From: Manis javanica | Taxonomy: Eukaryota; Chordata; Mammalia; Pholidota; Manidae | Direction of reading: 5' to 3' | Length of the DNA: 64,000 nt | Assembly: GCF_040802235.1 (NCBI RefSeq) | Contig: NC_133158.1 | Span: 36,460,001-36,524,000, forward strand | Shown: piece by piece, positions 1 to 12,567 of the stretch | How the letters are laid out: each line of letters opens with the position of its first letter | Position numbering within the stretch: position 1 is the stretch's first letter | Notes under the pieces: generated by a model | What the model was told of the DNA's origin: nothing | Database searches by the model: none | Seen by the model: the letters and a program-made list of their open reading frames with translations, nothing else | Translations under genes and position numbers: made by a program

Positions 1-1670
1 TATTCTCCTGACCACCCTTGTTGGGCAGTCTTTGGACTGCATTACACCAAAAAAGGCACCCTCTGGTTGGAAAGAGAAGGCTATCAGCCATTGAAGAGAA
101 GACTTAAGGATATGTCAGCACCTAATTAAGATTTTTCTAGTGAGGATTACTTAGAAGAGTAGAATGGACATTGAACAGCAAAATTTTGGTTGGGTATAAA
201 CACTTGCAAATTATTTTGGAGGAGCTCGAGACCATTTTTGAAATGTGGAAACCATATGATTACCTTTTAGTTCCCAAAGCAAAGGTGACCATCTACTGAA
301 CTATTTCCAGGCCAAGCAAAACCAGGACTAGCCATCTGCAGTTTTACCAATCCACCAACAGGAATGATTTCATATACATGTAGGGTTTACCCATTTACCA
401 AGTGCCCTTCTGTTATTCATCATAGGGCTTGAGAATCCTAACCCTTCTTAAGAAAAGAGAAGGAGGATGAGATGTTGCTTTATGTAAATGAAAAATATAA
501 GAGTGGTCTTTAGGTATGGCTTGACCCAGGGGCTTAAGTTATGTCATCGAGACCCTATTTGTTTTCTTGCTGATATTCCACTCTCAAGTAGTCTTTCCTC
601 TTGAGCAGTAGGTTAGCTGCAACAGCTCTGGATCAACACCCTCCACCGTTGAAGAGCTGACTGGGAATGTGAATCTTATTTCCAGCTGCCTAGCAAAAGT
701 CCTGAGATTCACTTTGTTTGGCCTGATTGGCTTTGCTTTAGCCAACCTTGAACCAATTACTGTGCCTTCAGAGAACTGCCGTGCCTCTATTGGTTATGTC
801 TAAATTTCACCTGTAACAATTTGCTGAATATCTGGTTGGTGTCAGACCCTCTCATAGATTTGGGGATTATATAAATACTGTGGTCGTTCATTTGGCCTCA
901 AGAATTCACTTTCTAGTAGGATAAATGGACATGCAACAAACTTCACAAATAATCCATTATCTGATTTGATTCACAAAAAGATCTTGTAAAAGGGACTGAT
1001 ACATATATTAGCCTATTTGCCAATAAGGGAAGAGAGACTCAGGGAATTTAATAGCTCACATACAGCTTAATAGACTGGTAGATGCCTGGTAAATCCTGAT
1101 GTTGGGAGGTGTGGAGCTTCCACAGCCCTCAGCAGGCCTGGCTAGAGAGAGAGATGACGACAGCTGGGGGTCCTAAAAGAGCCATAATATCTTGCACAGA
1201 GGCAGGAAGAACCCAAAGTCCTGAATGGAGCCCAGGATAGCTTTGTTGAGGGCCCTGGGCTGCTGAGGAAACTCCCCAAATAGTCAGAATTTCTTTGGCT
1301 TCCAGTAACAGAAGACATGGGTATTGGTGGCTTGAACATCCAAGACAGTTATTGTTTCATGAATAGGGAGTTTAGAGATAGACATTCTTGGGTTGTTTTA
1401 TACAGTGGCTCAGAGACATCCTCCAGGACCCCTGGGCTGCCCCCCTTCCCCCTCGCCAGCCTTGACAGGTTAGCTTCTGACCGTTCCATGATTGGCTCTT
1501 CAAGGTCAGAAGACGGCCTCATCAGACCCAGGAGTCATATCTTTGCACAGCAATGTCTGAAAACCAGATGGAGGCAGAGTCCCTTCCTTATGCACCTTTA
1601 GAAAGAGAAAAACATTTTCCAAAAGCACCCCAGGAGATCTCCCATGTCCTCATCAATACAGGACTCAGAT
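1..1670. other. Intergenic, no gene seen
   Basis: AT-rich DNA without a recognisable gene. The short open frames here have no familiar motifs. A stretch near 1020-1075 resembles the minus strand of a MIR SINE core but is too degraded to be sure. Nothing else was recognised. Confidence 0.5.
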
Positions 1671-2265
1671 TTAGCGGCTGTAACAAATTTCCAGAAGTAG
1701 CAGTGACTTAAACAAGGGAGGCACTTATTTCTCTCTCAAGGACAAGTCCAGGGAGGTAGTCCTAGGCTGATTTGTGTGTCCACATTGAACAGACCCCGGT
1801 TCTTTCTATCTTAGGTCTCTGCTGTCTTTAGCCTGTGGCTTCCATCTCGGATCACTGAAGTTCGCTGTGCCAACTTCTCCCATCGTGTCTTCCTTTCAGC
1901 CAGTTGGAAAGGGAGGAGGTACTGGAGACACTCCACTTTCCCTTAAAGGCATGCCTCGGGAGTTCAGAGGTAACTTTTGCTCATTTCCATTGGTTAATGT
2001 AATCACATGTCCGCCCCCACGTGAGAAGGAGGCTGAAGCAATGTTGGCTATATGCTGGACAGTTTGGTTGCTATGGGAAGAAGAAGGAAATGGATACATT
2101 AAGGAAAAATGAACAGTCTCTGCCACAGAATGGAACTATTATCAGGATTAATGTAGACTACACTGATCAAAGATTCACCTTTTGGGGCGGGAGGGATGAC
2201 TACCCCCTCTTAAGTACATGGCTTCCCAATACACAGGCAAAATTAGGATCTGGTTAGAAAAACAA
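1670..2265 (-). repeat. Degraded interspersed repeat, probably LTR-derived
   Basis: It begins with the common phrase 'gctgtaacaaattt...gtgacttaaac' and ends near 'cagtctctgccaca', phrases that recur in old mammalian LTR-type repeats read on the minus strand. Class and exact ends are uncertain. Confidence 0.35.
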
Positions 2266-2279
2266 ATGGAGAATGACAG

Positions 2280-2790
2280 TAGGTAGGTGTGGTAGGCAGA
2301 ATAATGGCCTCCTAAACATATCTATGTCCTAATCCCATGAGCATCAACTCATAGCCAATAGGACTTTGTAGATGGGATGAAGTTAAGGATCTTGAGTTGG
2401 GGAGATTATCCTGAATTATCTGGGTGGGCTTGATGCAATCATAGCACCCAGTGTATCACATGGGCCCTGTAGAAGGGATACAGGAGGGTCAGGGTCAGAG
2501 GAGGGGGCAATGTCATGACAGAAGCAGAGACTGGAGTAATGAGTTTTGAAGAGGGAAGGGGTCCCAAGCCAAAGAATAGAGGTGGTCACTAGAAGGTAAA
2601 AAAGGCAAGGATAGATTTTCCTCTCAGAGCCTCCAGAGGGTAGCACCCTACTTAAGCCAGGTGAAAGTGATTTTAGGTTTCTGACCTCCAAAACTGTAGG
2701 AGAATAGATCTGTTGCTTTAAGCCACTAAGTTTGTGGTAATTTGTCACAGTAGCAAGAGAAAACGAATGTAGTAGGCAACCAACAGTGTC
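2280..2790 (+). repeat. MaLR-type LTR fossil (MLT1-like)
   Basis: It contains the phrases 'ggcagaataatggcc', 'gttaaggatcttgag', 'gagattatcctgaattatc', 'gggtgggcttgatgcaatc' and 'gccactaagtttgtgg', in the order I know from old mammalian MaLR-like LTRs. It is a solo, old and broken LTR. The reverse complement of the same family occurs at 5366-5806 and 7530-8000. The subfamily name is from memory. Confidence 0.6.
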
Positions 2791-2944
2791 TGCCACACCA
2801 TGACCAAGGAGCTGCAAGTCATCCTGAGGGCTCCAGGCTGAAGTTCAAGGGAGAGAGTGATGGGCGATGACGGGGATGGGGAACGGGGACCCGTCGTTGG
2901 TGCCCTGATCACCACCATGTACAGACATCACAAGATCTATTCAG

Positions 2945-3140
2945 AATAACCACTGCTATTTATTAAGAACCTACTATGTATCAGATACTCGGTATTATGG
3001 TTTGCCTTATGCAGTTTCTCTGCAAATTATTATTATCCATCCTATTTTATAGAGTTGGAAACTGAAGCGCAGAGCAATGAATTGTCTTATCAAAAAATGA
3101 CACAGCTGGTAAATGACAGTGTTAGAATTAGAACTCAGTC
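2945..3140 (-). repeat. MIR SINE
   Basis: Minus-strand MIR layout: 'ttattaagaacctactatgt', then 'ttattatccatcctattttatagagttggaaactgaagc', a degraded copy of the MIR core with its tRNA-derived part reading right to left. Confidence 0.6.
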
Positions 3141-3329
3141 TTGCTTGACTACAAAGTCATTGTTCTTTCTGTGGCGCCAAGAAATTCATGAAATTGTTGT
3201 GGCTGAGATGGCTGAGAGTCACCAAATTTTGAGTCCCTTGAGGTCATAATCTCCATTTAAATAGCTCCATATTCCTAGTACCCGCACTGGGTGTGGTGGT
3301 CAGTTTGTTGATTTAACCTGTGCTAAAAC

Positions 3330-3660
3330 TTTCCCCCATCCTGTTTTAGTTTTTAAAGATTTTAAAAATACAGAAAAATAGAGCAATCTAATAACTCCCT
3401 GCAAGGAACATATTACTGTATTTCCTTCAGATTTTAAAAAAACAAAAACAAAATAGTACAGATAAATTTGAAGATATTTTGACCTATTCTTTTCCTTATG
3501 CTTTTTCCATGTTATAAATAATACTGCAATGAACATCCTCATCTGAAGTAATACTAAGGGAACAGAATTGCCAGGTGGAAGGGCATTACAATTTCAACTC
3601 CCCTAGATGTTGCCAAGTTGTTAATCAAAAAGATTCTATTCATCTTCTCTTCTTCTTTCT
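3330..3660 (-). repeat. Old LINE-1 fragment
   Basis: The phrases 'ataaataatactgcaatgaacatcctc' and 'attgccaggtggaagggcat' match the antisense of the LINE-1 ORF2 3' part. It is strongly diverged and open frames are broken. Confidence 0.5.
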
Positions 3661-3789
3661 TTACTATTAAAAATTTCAGTCAGAGCCTTATGTATATACA
3701 TTTAGTCAAATAGTTCTGCAAGACTTTTTAGGAGAAATAGCATTCTCCTCCAGGTTGTGAGATGTTTTGACTTATTCTTATAACATTTA

Positions 3790-4050
3790 CCTCCATCTCT
3801 TTTTTTTCATATTTTTATTTTCAAATCAACTTCTTGAGGAATAATTTACATATAATACAACCACCATTTTTACATGAACAGATGTTTTTTTATTGAGATG
3901 CTTACAATAAAATGCACAAACCTCAGTGTACAGCTCAAAGAATTTTGACATGTGTACACACTCATGTGACCATCACCCAGATCAAGATATGACACATTCT
4001 CACTAATTTCTTCCATATCTCTAAATAACATACTCACCATGCTACTTGAC
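3790..4050 (-). repeat. LINE-1 (L1M-type) 3' UTR fragment
   Basis: It contains 'tttttattgagatgcttacaat', 'aaaatgcacaaacctcagtgtacagctca' and 'ctcatgtgaccatcacccagatcaagata', a standard antisense reading of the 3' UTR of mid-age mammalian LINE-1. Confidence 0.65.
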
Positions 4051-5150
4051 TATCAGCTTTAAGTTATTATTATGTAAGATGAAGATTTAACCACATTTTT
4101 TCCCTGTCCCCCCACACCCACTATGTGCTCCCAATCTTCCACTACATTTAGAGCATAACTTTGGCTAGGTCATTATGATGGATATATAAACACTATTTTA
4201 AATAAACTATGCTTATTTTTTCTTTCTTACACAACATTCCTTCTTTCCTGGAGTTACTTGGTCTTGGGTTTCTGTTCTGTTTAGTTTTTTGTATATGTTC
4301 ACTACTAAGTTAACCTCAGACTCTCAGCAGACTGCCTGGCTACCCCGTCAGGATGTTCACATGCCTCATATTCTCTCAGTTTCAACTTCTTGGTAACACA
4401 TCCCCTCAAGCCCTTAGACCTGCTTCAATCTGGACAGCGCCGTCTCTCCTAATCAGCCTGTATCTAGGGCCTGGAAATTCCCTTCATTTCTTCCCTATGC
4501 TGTAGGATCTTCTGTATCCTCTGTGCCTCTTGGTTTTCTTCCTCATTATGGTGACACACATCCTCCAGTAATTTATGAAAAGAATTAGTGGAAGACAAAT
4601 TCTTTGAGAATTTACATGTCTGGAAAATGTCTTTATTTCCCTCATACCTGGTGGATAGTTTGGCTGGGTATAGACTTTTAGGTAGGAAATAATTTTCTTT
4701 ATGTTTTTCATCCTTTTATTCCCAATTCCAGATACAGCCAGTGCTGCTACTACATATGCCTTGAGGTGTCCAGGAATCCTGATCTGAGACAGAGGTGCAG
4801 AGTCTCTGGTACCTTGTGACAGTTAAGGGAGCATTCCCAAGGCTGTCAGACACATGGGTGCTCAGAAGACAGGACTGGGCTAGAAAGAGCAATTCGGATG
4901 CTCTCAGGTTGAGGTGAAGGAGGACTTCTAGAGGCTGTACCAGGTAGGCATGTGAATTGGGTTGCCTCACAGAGAGGGATGGAATCAGATAAGAGTTCCA
5001 TAACGTTGCAGAGAAGGGCAACAGGGAGCCTTCAGCAATTAGCACTCACTGCAGCAATCAGCTGGGTCTTTGTTCAAACAAATGAACTGTAAAGTAAGAA
5101 TTATGAGACAATCAAAGATATCTCTGACTAAATATTTTATATTACTAAGT
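4050..5150. other. Intergenic, LINE-like patch only
   Basis: No gene seen. About 4580-4730 ('gtctggaaaatgtctttatttccctcat...tggctgggtatagactttta') matches a phrase common in interspersed repeats of LINE type on the minus strand. The rest was not recognised. Confidence 0.35.
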
Positions 5151-5875
5151 AATTACTGTTTCATTTTAAAAGTGTGATAGCTTAATTGTGGTACTGTTTT
5201 AAAAACCCTTATATTCTATAAACATATATTGAAATATTTCCAGATAATAGTTCCATATGATACCTGGGATTGCTTCAAAATAACCCAGAGGAGAAGATAT
5301 GTGTGTGTGGGGGTTCAGGCTGGCTGTGAATTGATCATTGCTGAAGCTGGTTTAGGGGGGTATAGAGGGGAAATTAGCTGTCTATTGCTGCTATGACACA
5401 TTACCATAAACCCAGTGGCTTAAAACAAACAATTTATTATCTTATAGTTCTGTAGGTCAGAAGTCCAACGTGGGTCTCACTGAACTGCAATGAAGAGAGT
5501 ATTTCATGGCTTGTGGTGCCTTCCTCCACCTCCAAAGCCACAAGTTTAGCATCTCTGATGCCTGTTCCATTGTCACACCTTGTCTGACTATAGCCAGAAA
5601 AGGCTCCCTGCTTTTAATGATTGATATGATTAGATTGGGCCCATCTGGAAAATCCAGAATAATCTCCCCATCTCAAAGTCCTTAACCTTAGTCACATTTG
5701 CAAAGTCCCTTTTGCCATGTCAAGTAACACATTCTCTGGTTCTGGAATTAGGATGTGGACATCTTTGGGGGACAGAGTGGGAGGGGCATTATTTTGTCTA
5801 CTCTGGGCATGGGTGGGGTCATTATCTTATTCTACTCATGTGTGAATATAAAATTTTTCACAGTGATAAAAGAGC
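5150..5875 (+). repeat. LINE-1 type 3' end, split by an LTR
   Basis: 5150-5365 ('gaaatatttccagataatag...gggattgcttcaaaataacccagagg...gaattgatcattgctgaagctgg') and 5807-5875 ('cattatcttattctactcatgtgtg...aaatttttcacagtgataaaa') are the two halves of one LINE 3' end. The LTR at 5366-5806 lies between them, so the LINE copy is older than the LTR insertion. Confidence 0.6.
5366..5806 (-). repeat. MaLR-type LTR fossil
   Basis: Minus-strand MaLR-like LTR: it starts 'ctattgctgctatgacacat', then 'ccagtggcttaaaac', 'gattgggcccatctggaaaatcc', 'aataatctccccat' and 'catttgcaaagtccc'. It is an old, solo, broken element inserted in a LINE 3' end. Confidence 0.6.
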
Positions 5876-5879
5876 TTGC

Positions 5880-7255
5880 TAGGTTTTGCTGACTGGAGGC
5901 TGTTATTTAGGAGGAGCTGTGAGGCAAGTCTCTCTGAAGCAGTGACATCTGAGATGAGAACTGATGATGTGTGGTGGAGGCCCCACCCATGGCCTCTGAG
6001 CTTCAGGTGAGCAACAGGGAGCAGGTGCATCTGGAGGACAGCGCGGCCATGGCCTCCTCACTGTCTCTGCTGCAGGGCCACTAGGCAGCCTGGAGGAATG
6101 ACACACAGGGGGCGTCCTGTAGTGGGAAGCTCCTCAGTTCACCCTATCTGGCAGGATGGGGGTCGATAGGTGCTACCAGGCTAAGCCCTCACCCCTAGGG
6201 CAGTGGCCACATTCTGGTCCCCCAGGAGCCAGCCTGCTGCATGCACTGGTGGGACACACAGAGCCCCTCTGCCTCACTCTGAGCAGAAGGGGCCTTAGGC
6301 AGGGTCCTCCGTGGGCACCAAAGGCCCAAAATGTCCTGTAGCCTTTTTGTACTACAAATGGTTTTCTGGAGTTCACTTTATACCTGATACCACTGTAGAT
6401 ACTTTTTTATATCAACTCATTTCGTCTTCACCACCTTCCCATGGAGTAGGCAGTAGTGTCCACCACTGTTATATGGTCTGTCAGCCAGGGTTCAGCCAAG
6501 AGAAGCAGGACCAGTGGAAGATCTAAAGTAGGACATGTATTGCAAGGAATTGGCTTATGGGATGCCTCAGTTTCCCCATCTGACTCATAGAGTGCCGTGG
6601 GGATTAATAAAGGAGCTAGTAGAGATAAGATGCTCAGAGGAGGAAGCAGTCAATGATTGTCAGCTCTTCATTTCTGGTCTAGCAGCACATTGCTCCCCCA
6701 TCCCCAGCAGTTGCAGGCTCAGCCCCAGGCCTCCCCAGAGCCACCTGCCTCTTAGCCCTGCAAAACTTTGGCCTGTCAGGAACCTGCTGACTTTGTTTCA
6801 TGGGAGTTGCCCTCCTGAAGGGTGATTGGGTGAAGGCAACTGGTCCAGCAGTAGCAGCTCGGCAGAGACGTATAACTTCTGACACTACGTTTCACAGAGC
6901 TGTGTGCTGGCAAGGAGTGGGCAGAGTGACCTGGCCCAGGTCCATGCCACCCTGGGGTCAGCAGGTGCTCCAGGTATGAGGGGAGACTGAGATGGAAGAG
7001 AAGGTCTATGGTGGGAAAGGCAGGCTCCCAGGAGGCAGGACTGGCCAGGGAACCACAGATATATGGGGTGAGGAGCTGCCCATGTGCAGAGGCAGCTGGG
7101 TGAGGACCCCAGGCCAGAGACTCTGGTGGGATAGGCCCCAGCAGCCTTTGCTCCTGCCCCTGAGTTTGGTCACTGTCACTGCCTCTCCTCTCCTGCAACC
7201 TGTTCTCATGATGGGTCCCAGCACTGAACCGCTGGACATCATCCTGGGCTTTCTC
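5880..7255. other. Intergenic, MIR-like patch only
   Basis: No gene seen. The open frames in both strands lack motifs. About 6550-6680 ('tgcctcagtttccccatctgactcatag') resembles the 3' half of a plus-strand MIR. Confidence 0.4.
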
Positions 7256-7259
7256 CCTG

Positions 7260-8000
7260 CTGTATCAGTTAGCTACTGCTGTGCGAGAAACCACCCCAAT
7301 ACTTAGCAGCCTCAAATGATAACCATTTATTATTGCTCACATGTCTGTAGGGGGAACTGGCTGGTTCTACTGATCTGGCCTGGGTTCAGCTAATCTTGTC
7401 TCTGTCCCTGCAGTTTTGCCAGAATGTCATATAAATGGAATCCAACAGTGTGTGGCCTTTGAGTCTGGCTTTGTTCACCCAGCATAATGGAGATTCATCA
7501 TGTTGCTGTATCAGCAGTTTATTCCTTTCTATTGCTGCATTTGTTTCCTACTGCTTCTGCAACAAACCACCACAGTGGCTTAAAACAACACAAACTTATT
7601 ATCTTATAGTTCTGGAGGTCAGAAGTCCTAAAATCAAGGTGTTGGCAGGCTAGTTCCTACTGGAGGCTCTGAGGGTAGAGTCCGTTTCTCAGACTTTTTC
7701 AGGTTCTAGTCATCACGTGTATTTCTCAGTTAATCAGCCTGTTCTCTGTCTTCCTTCCACTCACTGCTTCCAGCATCACACAGCCTTCTCCTCTGGCTCT
7801 GACCCTCCTGCCTCCCTCTTTTAAGGACTGTTGTGATTACATTGGGCCCATCCGGATAATCCAGGATAATCCCCACTTCTAAGATCCTTAACTTAATCAC
7901 ATCTGCAAAGCCCATTTTGCCATGTAAGGTGATGAATTCACAGTTCTGGGGACTAGATGTGGATGTCGGTGGGGGCCATTATTAGACCACTGCCATTGCT
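7260..8000 (-). repeat. Cluster of LTR fossils with a LINE-1 scrap
   Basis: 7260-7390 is the edge of an LTR-like repeat ('gtatcagttagctactgctgtg'). 7395-7530 is antisense LINE-1 ('catataaatggaatccaacagtg...gttcacccagcataatgg'). 7530-8000 is a fuller minus-strand MaLR-like LTR ('accaccacagtggcttaaaac...attacattgggcccatccgg...taatccaggataatccccac'). All are old and broken. Confidence 0.55.
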
Positions 8001-8164
8001 CAGTTCATTGCCTACTTGTGCCAGTGTGTTTACCCCTTTACCAGTTGAAGGACAAGAACATGTATTTAGGTTCTGGGGTTGACCAACTTTTCTCCTAGCA
8101 GAAACTGAGAAAAACATACTGCACCTTCAGGTAAGCTCAAAAGACTTTAAAAAGGGAAACTCCT

Positions 8165-9150
8165 TTATTACATTAATTTTTTTTTAATTTTTAAAAATAA
8201 CTTTATTGAGGCCTATTTACATACAATAAATTTCTTTCATTTTAGATGTACTGTGATGAATTTTGGTAATTGGATAGTTCTGTAGATTCCATCAGAATCA
8301 AGATCTAGAGCAGTTCCATCACCCTAAACATTGTCCTGGGCTCTTTGCAGTAGATCTCTTCTGCAACCCAGGTGACCTCTGATCTGCTTTCCGTCACTAT
8401 ACTTTTGCATTTTCTAGAATCTCAAATAAGTGGAATCATAAAGTATATGATCTTTTGGGTTTGACTTCTTTACTTAGCATAATGTTTTTAAAATCCATTC
8501 ATGTCATTGTATGAATTAATATTTCATTTCTTTATATGGCTGAGTAATATTCCACATTATAGATATACCAACATTTGTTTATCTAGTCTCCAGCTGCATA
8601 TATAGGTTATTTCCAGTTTGAGGCTATTATGGATAATGAACATCTACATGGAAGTCTTTATGTGGACATATGTTTTCATTTCCTTTGGGTATATACCCAG
8701 AAGTGAGATTGCTGAGTAACATGATAAATGTATGGTTAACTTGATGAAATACTAACATACTGTTTCCCAATGTGACTATATCAAATTGTATCCCCACCAG
8801 CACTATGTGAGAATTCTAGTCACTCTATATCGTCTTCAATACTTCATCAGTCTTTTTAACTTTAGCCATTTTAGTAGACATTTTTATACCAACTGAATCT
8901 TTTTATATTTTATAATATATTTATATTTTATATAAAACATTTTGATAAAGCCTCTTCAATTTGCATTTTCTTGATGACAAATAATGTTCAGCACTGTGTC
9001 ATGTTCTCGTTGCCCATTTAATGAAGTGGCTGTTCAAATTGTCTATTAAAAAAATCAAATAGTTTGTCTTATTATTGAATTGTAGGAGCTTTCTTAAAAC
9101 ATAGATTTTGGATATAAATCCTTATCAGATATATATTTCTAGTCTTGGGC
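8165..9150 (-). repeat. LINE-1 (L1M) 3' part
   Basis: From 3' to 5' on the minus strand: a 3' UTR ('ataactttattgaggcctatttacat', 'gattccatcagaatcaagatc'), then the ORF2 3' region ('ggctgagtaatattccac', 'tttgggtatatacccagaag', 'tttgcattttcttgatgac', 'ggatataaatccttatcag'). The copy is truncated and the frames are broken. Confidence 0.8.
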
Positions 9151-11535
9151 TTGATCTAAGTTCAATATTAAGAAATTAGAAAAGAAAGAACAAATTAAAC
9201 CTAGAATGTTGAAAAAAGGAAGTAAAAAAGAACAGAAATCAATGAAATGAAAAATAGAAAAAAAAAGAAACTAGAATCTGGTTCTTTGATATGATCAATA
9301 AAATTGATAAACCTATGAATATCTTGATCAAAAGAAAAAATATATATACAAATTACCAATATCAAGAGTAAAAGAAGAGATATCATAGCAGATATCACAA
9401 ACACTTAAAGGATTATAAGGAAATATTACAAATAAATTTGTGTCAATATATTTGATAACCTAGGTAAAATGGACAATTTCTCTGAAAGATACAAATTAAC
9501 AAAACTGATCTAAGAATAAAAATTTGGAATAGTTCTATATAAATTAAAGAAACTGAAGTTGTCAAAGCCTTCCCACAAAGAAAACATTTAAGGAAAAAAT
9601 TATATAAATCCTACACAAACTATTTCAGAAAAGAGAAGAACATTTCAACTAATTTTATGAGGCAGATATTACCTTCATGTCAAAACAGACAAAACATCCC
9701 AGGGAAAGAGAACTATGGAACAAATCCCTCATGAACATAGATGCAAAAGTCTTTGAAAAATTTCAACAAATTGAATACAGTGACATAAAAAAGATAAGAT
9801 GTCATTACCATGTGGGGCTTCTCCCAGGAATGCAAAGTTGATTTAATATCAAAAAATCAATTCATGTAATACTCTATATTAATAGAATAAGAGGGGAAAA
9901 TCATATGATCATTTTGAAAGATGCAAATAAAGCATTTGACAAAATTTAAGACTGATTCTCAAAAATATTATCAGCAAGCTAGGCATAAAAGGGAACTTTC
10001 TCAGTCTGATGAAGGACATCTATGAAAAACCTTTAGTGAACAACATACTAAATGATGAAAGACTCAATGCTAAGATTAGGAACAAGGCACAGATATCTGC
10101 TCTTACAACTTCTAGCTGACATTGTATACTGAAGGCCCTAGCCAATGTAATAAGGCAAAAAAAAAAGAAATAAAAAGCACAAAGATAGGAAAGAAAGGTG
10201 TAAACTGTCTTTATGTGTTGACAGCATGATTGTGCACACAGACAACACTAAAGAAAAATCATTTTAAAAAACTACTGGTACTAATAAATGCACATAACAA
10301 ATTTTCAGAATAAAAATCAGTATATAAAAAAACATGCATTTCTACATACTAGCAATGAACAAGTAGAAAATGGAATTTTTTTTAAAGGTATCATTGTCAT
10401 ACAATCTTATGAAGGTTTCACATGAGCAACATTGTGGTTAATACATTCACCCATATTATCAAGTGCCTCCCCACGTCCTACTGCAGTCACTGTCCATCAA
10501 CATAGTAAGATGCTATAGAGTCACTATTTGTCTTCTCCGTGCTATACTGCCTTCCCCACGAACCCCCTACATTATGAGTACTAATCATAAGGCCCCTTAA
10601 TCCCCTTCTCCTTCCCTCCCCACCCTCTTTCCCCCACCCCTCCCCTTTGTAACCCCTAGTCCCTTCTTGGAGTCTGTGAGTCTGTTGCTGTTTTGCTCCT
10701 TCAGTTTTGCTTTGTTGCTATACTCCACAAATGACTAAAATCAAGAAAATTGAAATGTTAAAGATAACTCAGTGTGTGATATCTTCAAAGATAAATTAAC
10801 AGAAATGAATGAAATCAATAAATTTAACAAGATATGTATAAAATCTGTCCACTCAAACTCTAAAGCCTTACATAGGGAAGTTAGAGCAAATCTCACCAAA
10901 TGGAGATTATCATATTCATGCAACAGAAGGCATGATATTAGGTGACAATTATCCTCAAATTGATCTATACATTCAGTACAATTCCAATCCAAATCTAGGC
11001 TCTATTAAAAGAGAAATTGGCAACCAAATAAAAAAATATATACGAAATTGCAAAGGACCTTGAGGAGCCAAAATAACCTCTACAAGGAAGAACAGGCTCA
11101 GAATATTTATACAATGTGATTTCAATAACTTTTTATAAAGCTATAGCAACCAAGTCAGTGTGATGGTGGTGTAAGGAGAAGCCAATAGATCAGCGAAAAA
11201 GAGAAGAGTCCAAAATAGACCCACGCTCATACATTCAACTGATTTTTTTACATAAGTGCCGATATTCAATGGGGGGTGGAATATTGCTCTTTTAAACATA
11301 TGGTGCTTGAATGATTAAATGTCTTTATGGAAAAAAACAAAATCCAACCTTTACCTTGCCCATACTAAAAAATTCACTTTAAAGTAATCATAGGTCTAAA
11401 CTCGGGAGCTAAAACTCTTAAAAATCTAGGAGAAAATATAGGAAAAAACTTATGTGATACTGGGGTGGGCAAAGATTTCTTAAATAGAACACAAAAGGCA
11501 CAATATATGAAAGAAAAAATAGACAAACCTTTGTT
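9150..11535 (+). repeat. LINE-1 ORF2 body, interrupted
   Basis: Plus-strand ORF2-type sequence: 'ctggttctttgatatgatcaataaaattgataaacc', the reverse-transcriptase stretch around 9830-9960 ('gcatttgacaaaatt'), and after the interruption 'caattccaatccaaat' and 'gattttttacataagtgccgat'. Reading frames are broken throughout. It abuts an opposite-strand LINE-1 at about 9150, which suggests a separate insertion or an inversion. The inset at 10375-10735 splits it. Confidence 0.75.
10375..10735 (-). mobile_element. Young LINE-1 3' end inserted in older LINE-1
   Basis: It starts with a T run (minus-strand poly-A tail) and 'tcatacaatcttatgaagg', passes through a C-rich tract at 10600-10660 and ends near 'gttgctatactccacaaatg'. 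The same 3' end occurs at 16460-17065. It is 5'-truncated to about 360 bp and sits in reverse orientation inside the plus-strand LINE-1. I could not define a clear target-site duplication. Confidence 0.75.
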
Positions 11536-12567
11536 ATTTTTAAATCATATACTTATTATACCTTCTTTAATAGGTTTTTAAAAGTCTTCATTTTTGGATA
11601 ACAAAAGGGATATGTTTGTTATTATAATTCAAACAGTGCTACCCACCTTATCACATAGGGTATTTTTTTTTAACACTAAGAGGTATAGGATTCATACACA
11701 CATTACTACATGGGGTTTTTAAATAGTAATGGGATTATGATATATCTATTATTTTATAACTTAGTTTTCTCCACTTGAAATAAATTATGGATGACATTCC
11801 CTATCAGTATATACACATCTAACTCATCTACCTAGAAAGCTGTATAACAAGCCAAGTAATGATTGTATCAAAATCTACTTAACCAGTCCATATTATGAAC
11901 ATTAAAGTTGTTTGCAGTATTTTTACTATTACAAATGAAGTTTGTACATTTACTTTCTCATATGCTAGTATTTCTGTATGATATTACTAAGTGTGTGATT
12001 ATGGTTATATACACTTTAAATTTAGACAGATCCTAGCTAATTGTTCTTCCAAAAAAGTTATCAATTTATATTTCCACTAATACAGGAGGAGTGTGCCTAC
12101 TTTCCTGTAAACTCAACACTGATGGATGGTATCACTCTTGTTATTTGTGTAATTTTTTGTATGTGAATGAAACCTTTTGTGTGAATGAAAAATGGTATCT
12201 CACTGTTGTTTTTAATGTCATTTCTTTGATTATAAATAAAGGCATGCTTTCTTTTCATATATTTATTGACCATTATATTTCTTCTTGTGTGAGTTGCCTA
12301 TTTTTCTATTGGGTTGTTTGTCTTTTCCTTATTGATTTTTAGGAACACTTCGCATATTATAGAAATTGGCTGTTCATTATACACATTGCAAATACTCTCT
12401 CCCAGTCTATTTGTCTTGTAAGTCTGTTTATAGTATCTTTCACTATACAGAAGTTAGAACTTTTTATGTAGTCCAATGAATCAATCCTTTTCTTTATGTT
12501 TTCTGCTTGCTGTGCAATGCTTAGAAAATCCCTCCCTAATTCAAAGTTTCAAAAAAAGTTCTACATT

